Positions 52,999 through 64,000 are shown, counted from the stretch's first letter. The stretch is 64,000 nt of DNA from Candidatus Rokuibacteriota bacterium (GCA_003221695.1 QHSX01000042.1:62001-126000); one strand, 5' to 3'. Notes: a model not told the origin generated them from the letters alone. Numbers and translations are program-made.

Positions 52999-54639
52999 CT
53001 ACCTCGGGGGCGGCCTCCGATCGGTGCGCTCTGGGGTGCCGTACACGATCCGGTCCTGGAGCTCGCCGTGCTGGATCATCTGCGCGAGCCGCGAGCGCTG
53101 GATCTTGCCGCTGGAGGTCTTGGGCACGCTGCCCGCACGCACGAGCAGGACGCGCGCGGGCCGGTGGCCGCGCTGCTTGTGGACGCGGCTCACGATCTCG
53201 CGCACGAGGTCGTGGTACTCGTCGGGGGACGCGCTCTCGCTGCGCACCTCGGCGACGACGTGCAGGCGCTGGGTCCCGGCGCGCTCGCTCTCGATCCCCA
53301 CGGCGGCCGAGTATCGGACGCCGTCGACCAGGTCCACGACCTCCTCGACGTCGGCCGGGGGCACGTTCTCGCCCGCCAGGATGATCACGTCTTTCAGTCG
53401 GCCCGTGACGTAAAGGAATCCGTCCTTGTCTACGAGGCCGAGGTCACCCGTCAGCAGCCAGCCGTCCGGCGAGAGCACCTTCCGGGTGTCCTCGGGGTTG
53501 TTGTAGTAGCCGCGCATGACCCCGGGGCTCCGCACCGAGATCTCGCCCTCCTCGCCGGGTCCCAGCGGGACTTCGGCGCCAGCGCCGTCGGGGGCGAGGA
53601 TCCTCACGGAGACACCGGGGCAGGGCTGCCCCACCGAGAGGAACCTCCCGCTCGGATCGAGCCTGAGCGGCACCGCGCGCGGCCAGATCGCCACGGCGAG
53701 CGTCGCCTCCGCAAGACCGTAGCAGGGGGAGATGACGCGATCCAGGCCGAAGCGCGACTCGAAGGCCTCGACGGTGGACCGGCGCACCGTCTCGGCACCG
53801 GAGAGCGCTGCCCTGAGGCTCGTCAGGTCGAGCCCGGTGATGTCCCGGACATGGCGCAGGCAGTTCCGATACCCGAAATCGGGCGAGACCGTGAACGTGG
53901 CGCGCACCTCGGTGCAGACCTCGAGCCACTGACGCGGGTTGCGAAGGTCCGGGGGCAGGAGCCAGATCGGCGTCCGCGTGAGCGGCGGCGTGAAGGCGCA
54001 GCCGATGAGCCCCATGTCGTGGTAGAGCGGCAGCCACGAGACGACGCGGTCCTCGGCGGTGAGCCCGGCGGCCTCGGCCATGAACTTGATGGTCGACACG
54101 ACGTTCCGGTGGGTGAGCATGACGCCGCGCGGATGCCCCGTGCTGCCCGACGTGTACTGGAGGAACGCGAGATCCTCTGGGTCGGGCTCGGCGTGCACGG
54201 GTGGGGGCGCGTCGGCGTCGAGGTCGGGCGGCTCGAGGACCGCGCGCACGCCGGGCGCCAGCGCGGCGGACTCGTCCACGCCCTTGCGGAACCAGCCGAT
54301 CGTCGCCACCGCCGCCGCCTCGCAGTCGTTGAAGATCCGTGCGGTCGCCTCCACGCTGAGCGTCGGGTAGAGCGGCACGGGCACCACGCCGATCCGAAGC
54401 GCTCCGAAGAAGGCGAAGAAGAACTCGGCGCAGGTCGGGTAGATGAGCGCGAGCGTGTCCCTCGGGCGGAGGCCGCCGCGGGCAAGTCCGGCGGCGTAGC
54501 GCGCGCTGGTATCCCAGAGCCGCCCGTACGTCACCGTCTCTCCGTAGAGGTGGAAGTACGGCGCGTCGGGCGTGAGCGCGGCGCGCCGGCGCATCATTTC
54601 GGTGAGCGTCGGCGCCGCGTCCACCTCCTGATCGGCCAT
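52999..54639 (-). CDS. Acyl-AMP ligase-like enzyme (fatty acyl-AMP ligase/AMP-binding)
   Basis: The 546-residue enzyme has LQYTSGSTGHPRGVMLTHRN, SWLPLYHDMGLIG, SGAETVRRSTVEAF, CYGLAEATLAVAIW and a C-terminal GRLKDVIILAGENVPPADVE and TSSGKIQRSRL. LPLYHDMGLIG and YGLAEATLAV are typical of fatty acyl-AMP ligases, which load acyl-AMP onto carrier proteins. No carrier protein or polyketide gene is nearby. The ATG at 54639 starts the conserved part; TAGAAT ten bases upstream suggests a very short leader. A longer frame upstream belongs to the YbaK gene in another frame. Confidence 0.88.
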   Translation of the reverse strand: MADQEVDAAPTLTEMMRRRAALTPDAPYFHLYGETVTYGRLWDTSARYAAGLARGGLRPRDTLALIYPTCAEFFFAFFGALRIGVVPVPLYPTLSVEATARIFNDCEAAAVATIGWFRKGVDESAALAPGVRAVLEPPDLDADAPPPVHAEPDPEDLAFLQYTSGSTGHPRGVMLTHRNVVSTIKFMAEAAGLTAEDRVVSWLPLYHDMGLIGCAFTPPLTRTPIWLLPPDLRNPRQWLEVCTEVRATFTVSPDFGYRNCLRHVRDITGLDLTSLRAALSGAETVRRSTVEAFESRFGLDRVISPCYGLAEATLAVAIWPRAVPLRLDPSGRFLSVGQPCPGVSVRILAPDGAGAEVPLGPGEEGEISVRSPGVMRGYYNNPEDTRKVLSPDGWLLTGDLGLVDKDGFLYVTGRLKDVIILAGENVPPADVEEVVDLVDGVRYSAAVGIESERAGTQRLHVVAEVRSESASPDEYHDLVREIVSRVHKQRGHRPARVLLVRAGSVPKTSSGKIQRSRLAQMIQHGELQDRIVYGTPERTDRRPPPR

Positions 54640-54677
54640 CACGACGGGTATTCTACTCCGACACCCCGCGGCGAACG

Positions 54678-55148
54678 CTACGCTCGGATGCGCGCCACGC
54701 GACCGCCCGTCATCCGCACGAGGTCTCCGGGGGACAGCCTGAACACGGTCTTGGGGTGGCCCGCCGCCGCCCAGATCTCGTGCCACTGGAGGAGGTCCTC
54801 GTCGATCACGGTGGTGAGCGGCCCGGTCGACCCGACGGGCGCGACGCCGCCGATCGCGAACCCCGTGCGGGCGCGGACGAACGCGGCGTCCGCCTTCTCG
54901 ACCGGCTCGTCGACGAGCGCCGCGACGCTCGCCTCGTCCACGCGGTTCGCTCCGCTCGCCGTGACGAGGACCGCGCGGTCGGTGCGCCGGCCCCGGAAGA
55001 CCAGCGACTTCACGATCTGGTCCACGCGGCAGCCGAGCGCCTTGGCCGCGTCGGCCGCCGTCCGCGCCGACGCGTCCAGATCGACGACGCGGTGACCGCC
55101 GCCGAGCGCCGCCAGCGTCTCCTGAACGCGCTCGAGGCTTGGCTTCAC
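54678..55148 (-). CDS. YbaK/EbsC-family aminoacyl-tRNA deacylase
   Basis: The 156-residue protein is a YbaK domain: VKSLVFRGRRTDRAVLVTAS, the FVRARTGFAIGGVAPVG block with the substrate-binding GGxxPxG, and HPKTVFRLSPGDLVRMTG. Such proteins remove wrongly attached amino acids, for example Cys from tRNA-Pro. The GTG start at 55148 overlaps the PIG-L stop (GTGA), so it is translated with that gene. K47 in the IVKSLVF motif matches the key lysine of the family. Confidence 0.9.
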   Translation of the reverse strand: MKPSLERVQETLAALGGGHRVVDLDASARTAADAAKALGCRVDQIVKSLVFRGRRTDRAVLVTASGANRVDEASVAALVDEPVEKADAAFVRARTGFAIGGVAPVGSTGPLTTVIDEDLLQWHEIWAAAGHPKTVFRLSPGDLVRMTGGRVARIRA

Positions 55149-55840
55149 GGAATGACGATGTGGTCGAATGCCTCCGCGTACGCGCAGCCCTTGGCCTGCC
55201 CGAGCTGTCGCGCGCGGTCCCGCACCCGCGCCTCCACGGCGGCAAAGTCCTTGAACTGGCTCGCGTGGCAGGCGAGCGCGCGGAGCTTCAGGTCCATCGT
55301 GTCGGAGACGTCGACGACGACCTGGGGATCCTGCCACTGCATCACGTACACCTCGCGGACCTTGTGGGGCTCGAAGGTGGGCATGAGCTCCGGGAACGCC
55401 ATGTGGTCGCGGGCGAGGGGATAGATGCAGTCGAGGGTGACGCCCCCGACGATCCGGTGGTCGCGGTGGGAGGCTCCCAGGAGGTACGTGCGGTGCGGGT
55501 TCTGGCAGACGACGAGGTCGGGACGCCACGCGCGGATCATGCGCGAGACGTCGCGCCGCAGGTCACGCGTGTCCTCGACCTCGCCGTCCGGGTAGCCGAG
55601 GAACTCCACCCGCTCGACGCCGAGCGTGCGCGCCGCGTTGCGCTGCTCCTCCTCGCGGATCCGGGCGAGCCGCTCCGGCGTCATCGACCGATCGCTCGAG
55701 CCCTTGTTTCCGTTGGTGACGATGACGTACGTGACCTCGCGGCCCTCCTTGACCATCTTCGCGACGGTGCCGCCCGCGCCGAACTCCGAGTCATCCGGGT
55801 GTGCGGTCACGACCATCACGCGCTCAATCTTGTCGGCCAT
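55145..55840 (-). CDS. PIG-L/LmbE-family N-acetylglucosaminyl-type deacetylase
   Basis: The 231-residue hydrolase has the zinc motif AHPDDSEFGAGG (13-24) and the third ligand in LLGASHRDHRIVGG. It would deacetylate an amino sugar or a conjugate, as in bacillithiol, mycothiol or lincomycin pathways; no such pathway genes lie near. GAGGAGG five bases before the ATG at 55840 is a strong ribosome site. Upstream, for about 430 bases, lies only an array of leader-like repeats oriented towards this gene. Confidence 0.92.
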   Translation of the reverse strand: MADKIERVMVVTAHPDDSEFGAGGTVAKMVKEGREVTYVIVTNGNKGSSDRSMTPERLARIREEEQRNAARTLGVERVEFLGYPDGEVEDTRDLRRDVSRMIRAWRPDLVVCQNPHRTYLLGASHRDHRIVGGVTLDCIYPLARDHMAFPELMPTFEPHKVREVYVMQWQDPQVVVDVSDTMDLKLRALACHASQFKDFAAVEARVRDRARQLGQAKGCAYAEAFDHIVIP

Positions 55841-55856
55841 CGAGCCTCCTCGTTCC

Positions 55857-56285
55857 TTCGGCTGCGGCTCGCACTGCCAGGTTCACAGACTCGCCTCGCC
55901 TTCGGCTGCGGCTCGCACTGCCACGTTCACAGACTCGCCTCGCGGCGCGCGTCGCCGAGCCTCCGCGGGCGCCGCTCGGCTCGCACTGCCAGGTTCACAG
56001 ACTCGCCTCGCGGCGCGCGTCGCCGAGCCTCCGCGGGCGCCGCTCGGCTCGCACTGCCAGGTTCACAGACTCGCCTCGCGGCGCGCGTCGCCGAGCCTCC
56101 GCAGCCGCCGCTCGGCTCGCACTGCCAGGTTCACAGACTCGCCTCGCCTCCGGCTGCGGCTCGCACTGCCAGGTTCACAGACTCGCCTCGCGGCGCGCGT
56201 CGCCGAGCCTCCGCGGGCGCCGCTCGGCTCGCACTGCCAGGTTCACAGACTCGCCTCGCCTCCGGCTGCGGCTCGCACTGCCACC
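55857..56285 (-). repeat. Tandem leader-type repeats, 44- and 68-bp units, facing the PIG-L gene
   Basis: GTGAAC (minus strand) begins at 56246, 56178, 56134, 56066, 55998, 55930 and 55886, with spacings of 68, 44, 68, 68, 68 and 44. Short units encode 15-codon frames (MNLAVRAAAEGEASL-like) and long ones 23-codon frames with eight extra codons. Every stop overlaps the next start as GTGA. A partial unit lies at 56247-56285. The last unit fades into the ribosome site of the PIG-L gene. This array accounts for most of the 512-bp gene-free stretch 55841-56352. Confidence 0.85.
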
Positions 56286-56340
56286 GCCGTTTGGATCCTC
56301 GTGCTCAGGATACCGATTCCGAGGGCGTCGCGCGACCGGC

Positions 56341-56346
56341 TATAAT
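56341..56346 (+). promoter_or_regulatory. Consensus -10 box, leaderless start for the membrane protein gene
   Basis: TATAAT ends six bases before the ATG at 56353, so transcription would begin at or next to the start codon. No convincing -35 box is seen. Confidence 0.45.
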
Positions 56347-56352
56347 CGCACG

Positions 56353-58026
56353 ATGCCCGAGACCGCCGCCGGTCGAGTAGGGGTCGTCGTCCTGCTCGTG
56401 CTCCTCGCCGCGGTGGTCGTCGTACCGCTGCTTCCCGGCGATCCCGGCGCGGTCCGGCTGGCGGGCGTCGCCGTGCTCTGGTGGTTCGCCGCGGGCGCCG
56501 CGCCGGTCGTCGCCACCCTGACGGCCTGTGCCCTGTTCAGGCCACGCGGGAGCGTTGCGGCCGCGCGCGCCAACCCGACCGCCTCCCTCCGCGCCGTCGC
56601 GACGTGGGCGTCGCCCGTTGTGCTCACTGCCGTCGCCGCCTGCGTGTTTGCCGGGGCGCCCGAGGCGCCCATCCTGGTCCTCACCGTGGCCGTTGCGCCG
56701 CTCCTCGCGCTGCTCGCCCCCTCCGCCGACCCCGCGCCGTCGCTCAACCGGGTCGCCGGGCTCGCCGCTGGGGCCGCCGTCGGGCTCGTGCTATGGGCGA
56801 ATCTCGGCGTAGTCGCCGACCTCGCGCGCCTCGCGGGCGTCCCGCGCCACGCGGCACTCACGCTCTCGGCCGCGGCCGCGTTCTTCGGCGTGGGGTGGCG
56901 CGCGGCGCGCCGACCCGGCGGTGCGGTCATCCTCGCCGGCCTGGTGGGCGTCGTGCTTCCCCTCGTCGTGATCGGCGCCACGGTCGCCATCCCACCATGG
57001 ACCGCGTGGAGCCGCACGGCCTCACGAGCCGCGCTCACCTTCGGCGAGGGAAGCGTCTGGGTCACCGACGGACGTCGCCTGGAGCGGTCGGCGACCCTCG
57101 TTTTCACCGAGCCCCACCGCGTCACCGCGCTGAGTCCCGGTACGTATCGGGTGATCGAAGAGGTCGTCGAGAGGGACGCGCCGCGGACCGTCACGCGTGA
57201 GTGGTACCTCGCGGCGGGGGACGCGCTCACGCTGCGTCCGGGCGACCGGCTGGTCCTCGAGGCGGGCACGCAGGTCCGCTTCGAGAGGGGCAAGCGCGTA
57301 CCCAACAGCGCCGCGTCGGGCGTCGCCTGGGCCGAGCCGTCCGAGCGGCGCTCGCTCGGCACGGCGGCCCACGCGCTGGGCGTCGTGCTGACACTCGTCG
57401 GCGGCAGCCTCGCCCTGCTCCCGCGGCCGCGCGGACTCACATGGCGCCGCACCGTTGCCGGGTCCGTGCTCCTCCCGGGGCTGACGCTCGCCGCGGTCTC
57501 CTGGGGCGCGTACGGTGTGTACGCCGCGCCGGAACTCGCCCTCGGCGCGGCGCCGGCGACCGGGCTCGTGGAGCTGTCCGCGCTGGTCCTCCCGGCGCCG
57601 GTGGGTGGCGCCCTCGTCGCGACGAGTATCTTCGCCCTGCTCCTCCTCTTCGTCGCGACGGCCCTGGCGCTGCGGGGGGTCATCGCGACGCACGCCAAGC
57701 CGGAGAACGCGGACATCGCCTGGGGCGGCCTCGTGGTGGTCGCCGCCGTCGCGGGGCTTTGGCCTGCAGACCCGTGGCGCACCTGGCTCGCCGGCTGTGG
57801 CCTCGCCGCCGCGGCGGTCGCCGCCCCGCGACTCGCCGGTGGGGACGCGCGCTCCAGCCTCGTGGGCTCGCTCGCCGGCGCCGCGGCGTTCGTCGGCCTC
57901 ACGGCCGTCGGTGACCGGCTGCCGGCCTGGGCCGGCTCCGTGGCTGCGTACCCCGCGCTCCTCGCGGCACCGCTGGCGTGGATGGCCGTGCGAGCCGAGA
58001 CCGTCCGACGGGCGAGGCGAGTCTGA
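56353..58026 (+). CDS. Multi-span membrane protein of unknown function
   Basis: The 557-residue protein has about six N-terminal hydrophobic segments (residues 10-215). A soluble beta-rich region of some 120 residues follows ([60 protein letters not shown]), and then at least six more spans. The composition is very rich in Ala, Val and Leu. I do not recognise the family. The last residues ([14 protein letters not shown]) are encoded by a copy of the leader-type repeat, which therefore forms the C-terminus. A TATAAT six bases before the ATG suggests a leaderless message. Confidence 0.75.
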   Translation: MPETAAGRVGVVVLLVLLAAVVVVPLLPGDPGAVRLAGVAVLWWFAAGAAPVVATLTACALFRPRGSVAAARANPTASLRAVATWASPVVLTAVAACVFAGAPEAPILVLTVAVAPLLALLAPSADPAPSLNRVAGLAAGAAVGLVLWANLGVVADLARLAGVPRHAALTLSAAAAFFGVGWRAARRPGGAVILAGLVGVVLPLVVIGATVAIPPWTAWSRTASRAALTFGEGSVWVTDGRRLERSATLVFTEPHRVTALSPGTYRVIEEVVERDAPRTVTREWYLAAGDALTLRPGDRLVLEAGTQVRFERGKRVPNSAASGVAWAEPSERRSLGTAAHALGVVLTLVGGSLALLPRPRGLTWRRTVAGSVLLPGLTLAAVSWGAYGVYAAPELALGAAPATGLVELSALVLPAPVGGALVATSIFALLLLFVATALALRGVIATHAKPENADIAWGGLVVVAAVAGLWPADPWRTWLAGCGLAAAAVAAPRLAGGDARSSLVGSLAGAAAFVGLTAVGDRLPAWAGSVAAYPALLAAPLAWMAVRAETVRRARRV

Positions 58027-58086
58027 GATGAGCGGGCCGTGCGAGCCGAGACCGTGCGACGGGCGAGGCGAGTCTGAGATGAGCCT
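57985..58086 (+). repeat. Two 51-bp variant repeat units overlapping the end of a gene
   Basis: Units at 57985-58035 and 58036-58086 share the GTGCGAGCCG and GGCGAGGCGAGTCTG blocks of the 44-bp family but differ in the middle. The first unit encodes the C-terminus and stop of the membrane protein. The clearest difference inside the coding part is GTC versus GTG, both Val. The remainder of the gap to uvrA holds a palindrome and a weak promoter. Confidence 0.7.
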
Positions 58087-58148
58087 GAGTGAGCCCGCGC
58101 AACGATTCGCTGGCGAGGCCGCCGCGTGTGATCGGTGGGGGGTGTCGG

Positions 58149-58211
58149 GGGGAGCGGCGCCGCTCCCCACGACGTTGATGGGTTGCCGGGGCCCCGCGAG
58201 GCTGACACAAT
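58149..58211 (+). promoter_or_regulatory. Perfect palindrome and possible promoter before uvrA
   Basis: GGGGAGCGGCGCCGCTCCCC (58149-58168) is a perfect 20-bp palindrome. TTGCCG (58183-58188) and CACAAT (58206-58211) lie 17 bp apart and 11 bases before the uvrA ATG. The palindrome may be an operator or a transcript-end hairpin; no LexA-type box was recognised. Confidence 0.35.
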
Positions 58212-58222
58212 AGGTCTGCGAC

Positions 58223-61027
<2,805 letters not shown>

Positions 61028-61032
61028 GCGGC

Positions 61033-62466
61033 GTGCGGCGGACCAGGATCGTCTGTACCCTCGGTCCCGCCAGCCAGAGCCGCGCCGAGCTCGACCGCCT
61101 GGTCGCCGCGGGCATGGACGTCGCCCGCGTGAACTTCTCCCACGGCACCCACGCCGAGCACGCCGAGGTCATCCGGCTGGTCCGCGAGGGCGAGGCCCGC
61201 TGGGGCCGGCCGATCGCGATCCTTCAAGATTTGCAGGGGCCGAAGATCCGCCTCGGCACCTTCGGGCCCGCGGGCGGCGCGCGGGTCGACCTCGAGCCCG
61301 GCCAGTCGTTCGCGCTCTGCGCGAAGCCCGTGGTGGGCACCGCGGAGCGCGCGTCGCTGAACCACCCCGAGTACCTCGCGAACGTCAGCCCGGGCGACCA
61401 GATCTGGATGGACGACGGCATGATCCAGCTCCAGGTGGAAGAGGCATCGCCGGAGGAGGTGCGCTGCCGGGTCGTCGTGGGGGGGCGCATCAGCGATCAC
61501 AAGGGGATCTCGCTCCCGCATGTGCCGCTCCCGGTTTCGTGCCTCACCGACAAGGACCGCGAGGACCTCCGCTTCGGCCTCGAGCACGCCGTCGACTTCG
61601 TCGCCGTCTCGTTCGTACGATCGGCGGCCGACGTCGGGGAGGTGCGGGACTTCCTGCGCGAGCTCGGTGCCGACGTGCCGATCGTCGCCAAGCTCGAGCG
61701 CCACGAGGGCATCCTGAACCTCCCGGACATCCTGCCCTCGGTCGAGGCGGTCATGGTGGCGCGCGGCGACCTCGGTGTCGACGTGCCGCTCGAGGACGTG
61801 CCCCATCTGCAGAAGGAGATCGTCCGGCAGGCGCGGGAGGCGGGCGTGCCGGTCATCGTGGCGACGCAGATGCTCGAGTCAATGGTCACCCACCTCCGGC
61901 CGACGCGCGCGGAGGTCTCGGACGTCTCGACGGCCATCTTCGACGGCGCCGACGCGATCATGCTCTCCGCCGAGACGGCCACGGGCCGGTACCCGGCGGA
62001 GGCGGTCGAGGTGATGGCCCGCATTGCCGAACGGGCCGAGCGGGCCGTCCTCGTGGACGAGACGCGCCGGCGGCGCCAGGAGCGAGTCGGCGTCGGGTTC
62101 TCCGAGGCGATCTCCACCGCGGCCTCCGCGGCCGCGCACGCGCTCGGGGCGCGCGCGATCGTCGCGTTCACGGAATCGGGCGCCTCCGCGCGCCTCATCT
62201 CCCAGGCACGTCCGGACGTGCCGATCATCGCGCTGACGCCGTTCGTCGAGGTCCAGCGGCGGCTCGCCCTGTGGTGGGGCGTGTCCTCGCGGCTCATCCG
62301 CAAGGTTCAGACGACCGACGAGATGATCGAGGAGGTCGAGGCGACGCTCCTTGGCGACGGGGCGGTCGGGCCTGGCGACGTCCTCGTCATCATCTCCGGC
62401 TCGCCCATGTGGGTGTCGGGAACGACGAACCTCCTGAAGCTCCACCGCGTGGGCGAGCGTCGCTGA
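61033..62466 (+). CDS. pyk: Pyruvate kinase
   Basis: The 477-residue enzyme makes pyruvate and ATP from phosphoenolpyruvate. Visible are RTRIVCTLGPASQSRAEL, GMDVARVNFSHGTH, ILQDLQGPKIRLG, the active-site block VPIVAKLERHEGILNLPDIL, MVARGDLGVDVP, ATQMLESMV and SAETATGRYP. The B domain and the C-terminal regulatory domain (ARAIVAFTESGASARLISQA) are both present. It starts on a GTG five bases after the uvrA stop. The leader-type repeat array begins two bases after its own stop. Confidence 0.95.
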   Translation: MRRTRIVCTLGPASQSRAELDRLVAAGMDVARVNFSHGTHAEHAEVIRLVREGEARWGRPIAILQDLQGPKIRLGTFGPAGGARVDLEPGQSFALCAKPVVGTAERASLNHPEYLANVSPGDQIWMDDGMIQLQVEEASPEEVRCRVVVGGRISDHKGISLPHVPLPVSCLTDKDREDLRFGLEHAVDFVAVSFVRSAADVGEVRDFLRELGADVPIVAKLERHEGILNLPDILPSVEAVMVARGDLGVDVPLEDVPHLQKEIVRQAREAGVPVIVATQMLESMVTHLRPTRAEVSDVSTAIFDGADAIMLSAETATGRYPAEAVEVMARIAERAERAVLVDETRRRRQERVGVGFSEAISTAASAAAHALGARAIVAFTESGASARLISQARPDVPIIALTPFVEVQRRLALWWGVSSRLIRKVQTTDEMIEEVEATLLGDGAVGPGDVLVIISGSPMWVSGTTNLLKLHRVGERR

Positions 62467-62468
62467 GG

Positions 62469-62776
62469 GTGGCGGTGCGAGCCGCAGCCGGAGGCGAGGC
62501 GAGTCTGTGAACGTGGCGGTGCGAGCCGCAGCCGGAGGCGAGGCGAGCCTGTGAACGTGGCGGTGCGAGCCGCGGCCGGAGGCGAGGCGAGCCTGTGAAC
62601 GTGGCGGTGCGAGCCGCGGCCGGAGGCGAGGCGAGCCTGTGAACGTGGCGGTGCGAGCCGCAGCCGGAGGCGAGGCGAGTCTGTGAACGTGGCGGTGCGA
62701 GCCGCAGCCGGAGGCGAGGCGAGTCTGTGAACGTGGCGGTGCGAGCCGCAGCCGGAGGCGAGGCGAGCCTGTGAAT
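62469..62776 (+). repeat. Seven tandem 44-bp leader-type repeat units
   Basis: Units begin at 62469, 62513, 62557, 62601, 62645, 62689 and 62733, exactly 44 bp apart with no spacers. From each GTGAAC the frame reads MNVAVRAAAGGEASL and ends in a TGA that overlaps the next GTG as GTGA. Differences between units are GCA/GCG, AGT/AGC and AAC/AAT, all synonymous in this frame. The last GTG (62771) is the start of the sensor gene. The array accounts for the 304 bases between pyk and that gene. Confidence 0.88.
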
Positions 62777-64000
62777 GCGGCCGTGCAGCGCCCGGGCCTC
62801 GCACGCGTCGCCCCGGTGCTCGTGGGACTCCTGGTGGTCTGGGTGGCGGGCGGGCTCTGGCTCGCGCGGCGCGGGGCGGAGCGGCACGAGGTCGTCGTGG
62901 CCGACACGGTCGCCGCCGTCCGCGCGCTCGTCGACGCCGCCGCGCGTGAGCTGCGCCGCGAGGCCGCGCTGCTCGCCAAGGATCCGGCCATCGTGGAGGG
63001 CGCGCTCAAGCACGACTGGGCGACGCTGGCGCGCGGCGCCTCGCCGAGGATGCTCGCGCTCACGCTGGAGCGGGTCGCCGACCTCCTCTGTGTCGTGGAC
63101 GCGACCGGCGCGCTGCTCGTCCAGGTGCCGGCGACGCCGCGGGTGGAGGGCCTTGCCCTTCCGCGGCCCGCCGAGGCCGTCACGCGTGTCGCCGTCGTGA
63201 ACAACCGCGCCTATCTCGTGGGGCTGGCGCCGCTGCCTGCCGGGATGGTCGTGGTCGGCCGACGCGTCGAGTCGCTCGCGCGGGTTCTCGACGGGCTGCC
63301 GTCACGACCCGCCGTGGTGGTGCTGGTGGAGGACCTGGCCGTCGGCGGGACGCTGCCCGGCGTGCCGCCGCGGGGCTGGCGGGACGCGGCGCGTGGTCGA
63401 CGCGTCACGGTCGACGGCCAGTCGTGGCTCGCGCGGCCGCTCGACGACACGGCGGGCGAGAGTCTCTGGGCGCTGGTCCCCGAGGGGGCCCGGCGCGTCG
63501 CGGAGCGACGGTTCTGGTTCGCCTGGGCGCTCTCGCTCGTCGCCGCGACGGGCGTCGCGCTGGTCGCGGGCGCTGTTGTCGCGCGCACGGCGCGAGCCGA
63601 GCCCGCGTGGCCGAGTCGGGCCGTCGGCGCGGGGGCCGCGGAGTCGGCGAGTGTCGGAGCGGGGGCCGGGTGGTCGGCGCCCACCATGGGTGGCCCGACA
63701 AAGGAGCGGGATGGCTCCGACACGCTCGAGGCGCTCCGCGCCGTCGCGGTCGCGACGGGCAACGGTGACGATCTCGTGGCCACCGCCGAGCGCACGCTCG
63801 AGGTCGTCTGCGGCGTCGCGCGGACGGCGTTTGGCGGCCTCTTCCGGCTCGACCCCGTGTCGCAGACGCTCGTGCTCGTCGCCCACCGAGGCTTCTCGCC
63901 CGAGGACGTCGCCGTGCTGCGCGTGCGCCCGCTCGACGCGAGCCACGTCGGCGAGGCGGTGCGCGCGGGTCACCTCATCCTGACCGACCTGACGCGGTCG
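62771..64000 (+). CDS. Membrane sensor with GAF domain, cut by the window end
   Basis: The visible 410 residues are open to the window edge. A membrane span at about 14-32 (APVLVGLLVVWVAGGLWLA), an extracytoplasmic sensor region to about 247 and a second span at about 249-271 are followed by a linker. A GAF domain begins near 320 (TLEVVCGVARTAFGGLFRLD, LVLVAHRGFSPEDV). A kinase, guanylate cyclase or GGDEF output would be expected beyond the window. The GTG start is in the last repeat unit, and the first residues (MNAAVQRP) resemble the repeat peptide MNVAVRAA, as if the gene start came from an extra, decayed unit. Confidence 0.8.
   Translation, partial: MNAAVQRPGLARVAPVLVGLLVVWVAGGLWLARRGAERHEVVVADTVAAVRALVDAAARELRREAALLAKDPAIVEGALKHDWATLARGASPRMLALTLERVADLLCVVDATGALLVQVPATPRVEGLALPRPAEAVTRVAVVNNRAYLVGLAPLPAGMVVVGRRVESLARVLDGLPSRPAVVVLVEDLAVGGTLPGVPPRGWRDAARGRRVTVDGQSWLARPLDDTAGESLWALVPEGARRVAERRFWFAWALSLVAATGVALVAGAVVARTARAEPAWPSRAVGAGAAESASVGAGAGWSAPTMGGPTKERDGSDTLEALRAVAVATGNGDDLVATAERTLEVVCGVARTAFGGLFRLDPVSQTLVLVAHRGFSPEDVAVLRVRPLDASHVGEAVRAGHLILTDLTRS

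Noticed and set aside
55857-56285. REP/BIME-type palindromic repeats
   Set aside because: The common core has no inverted repeat; only the 68-bp variant has a short one. Conservation follows a reading frame rather than a stem.
58149-58168. SOS (LexA) operator before uvrA
   Set aside because: The 20-bp palindrome has no resemblance to the LexA consensus forms I know.
62469-62776. CRISPR array
   Set aside because: The units are directly adjacent with no spacers, lack dyad symmetry and no cas gene is near.

Overview
The window is a 64 kb piece of a GC-rich chromosome with tight gene packing and many ATGA, GTGA and even CTGA stop-start overlaps. Gene content is dominated by uptake and CoA-dependent breakdown of organic acids and amino acids: two complete Liv-type ABC importers, a NitT/TauT-type and a Dpp-type importer, acyl-CoA synthetases, acyl-CoA dehydrogenases, electron-transfer flavoprotein and crotonases. 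This fits a soil or groundwater heterotroph. My best guess is the Methylomirabilota/Rokubacteria group or a similar uncultured GC-rich lineage; that is inference from overall style, not from a marker gene. No rRNA, tRNA, CRISPR array, phage gene or transposase was seen.

Layout. 1-3.3 kb: a Tat-exported amino-acid-type binding protein, the decayed relic of a livF ATPase, a Phd/PIN toxin-antitoxin pair and trpD. 3.5-14.4 kb: one long cluster starting with a GntR/UTRA regulator that has a perfect 18-bp palindrome upstream, then etfB, etfA, an acyl-CoA dehydrogenase, the large and small subunits of an isobutyryl-CoA-type B12 mutase with ilvE and a HIT protein between them, a second acyl-CoA dehydrogenase, and a NitT/TauT-type ATPase with two permeases. 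14.6-24.5 kb: a small CxxC protein, a Dpp transporter on the minus strand, a flavin amine oxidoreductase, a Uma2 nuclease-like gene, an exported protein of unknown function with an NMT1-like binding protein, and two crotonases. 24.7-30 kb: an exported vanadium haloperoxidase-type enzyme, a purine permease, a MetX-like hydrolase and a metallo-beta-lactamase-fold hydrolase. 30-45.7 kb: two successive Liv importer modules, each with an embedded long-chain-type acyl-CoA synthetase, read from a near-consensus promoter, ending with a lipoprotein-type truncated haemoglobin. 45.8-55.8 kb: ligase, BadH-like dehydrogenase, PfkB kinase, cyclophilin-like protein, transaldolase, VIT1-type membrane protein, a RES/Xre toxin-antitoxin pair, an F420-type oxidoreductase, an acyl-AMP ligase-like enzyme, YbaK and a PIG-L deacetylase. 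56-64 kb: an unknown membrane protein, uvrA, pyruvate kinase and the start of a GAF-containing membrane sensor cut by the window end.

The most unusual feature is a family of tandem repeats present only in the last 20 kb (45753-45840, 55857-56285, 57985-58086, 62469-62776). At three of the four loci each 44- or 68-bp unit is a tiny open frame (15 or 23 codons) whose stop codon overlaps the start codon of the next unit as ATGA or GTGA. Nearly all differences between units are synonymous in that frame. Two of the arrays end exactly on the start codon of the following gene. I interpret them as chains of leader peptides coupled by termination-reinitiation, or a selfish repeat that mimics such leaders. 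Other signals worth testing are helically phased TTCCGGAA arrays in front of two unrelated genes, a set of genes that seem to need CTG as start codon, a second repeat family at transporter-gene starts, and an 18-bp G-rich inverted repeat between livH and livM.
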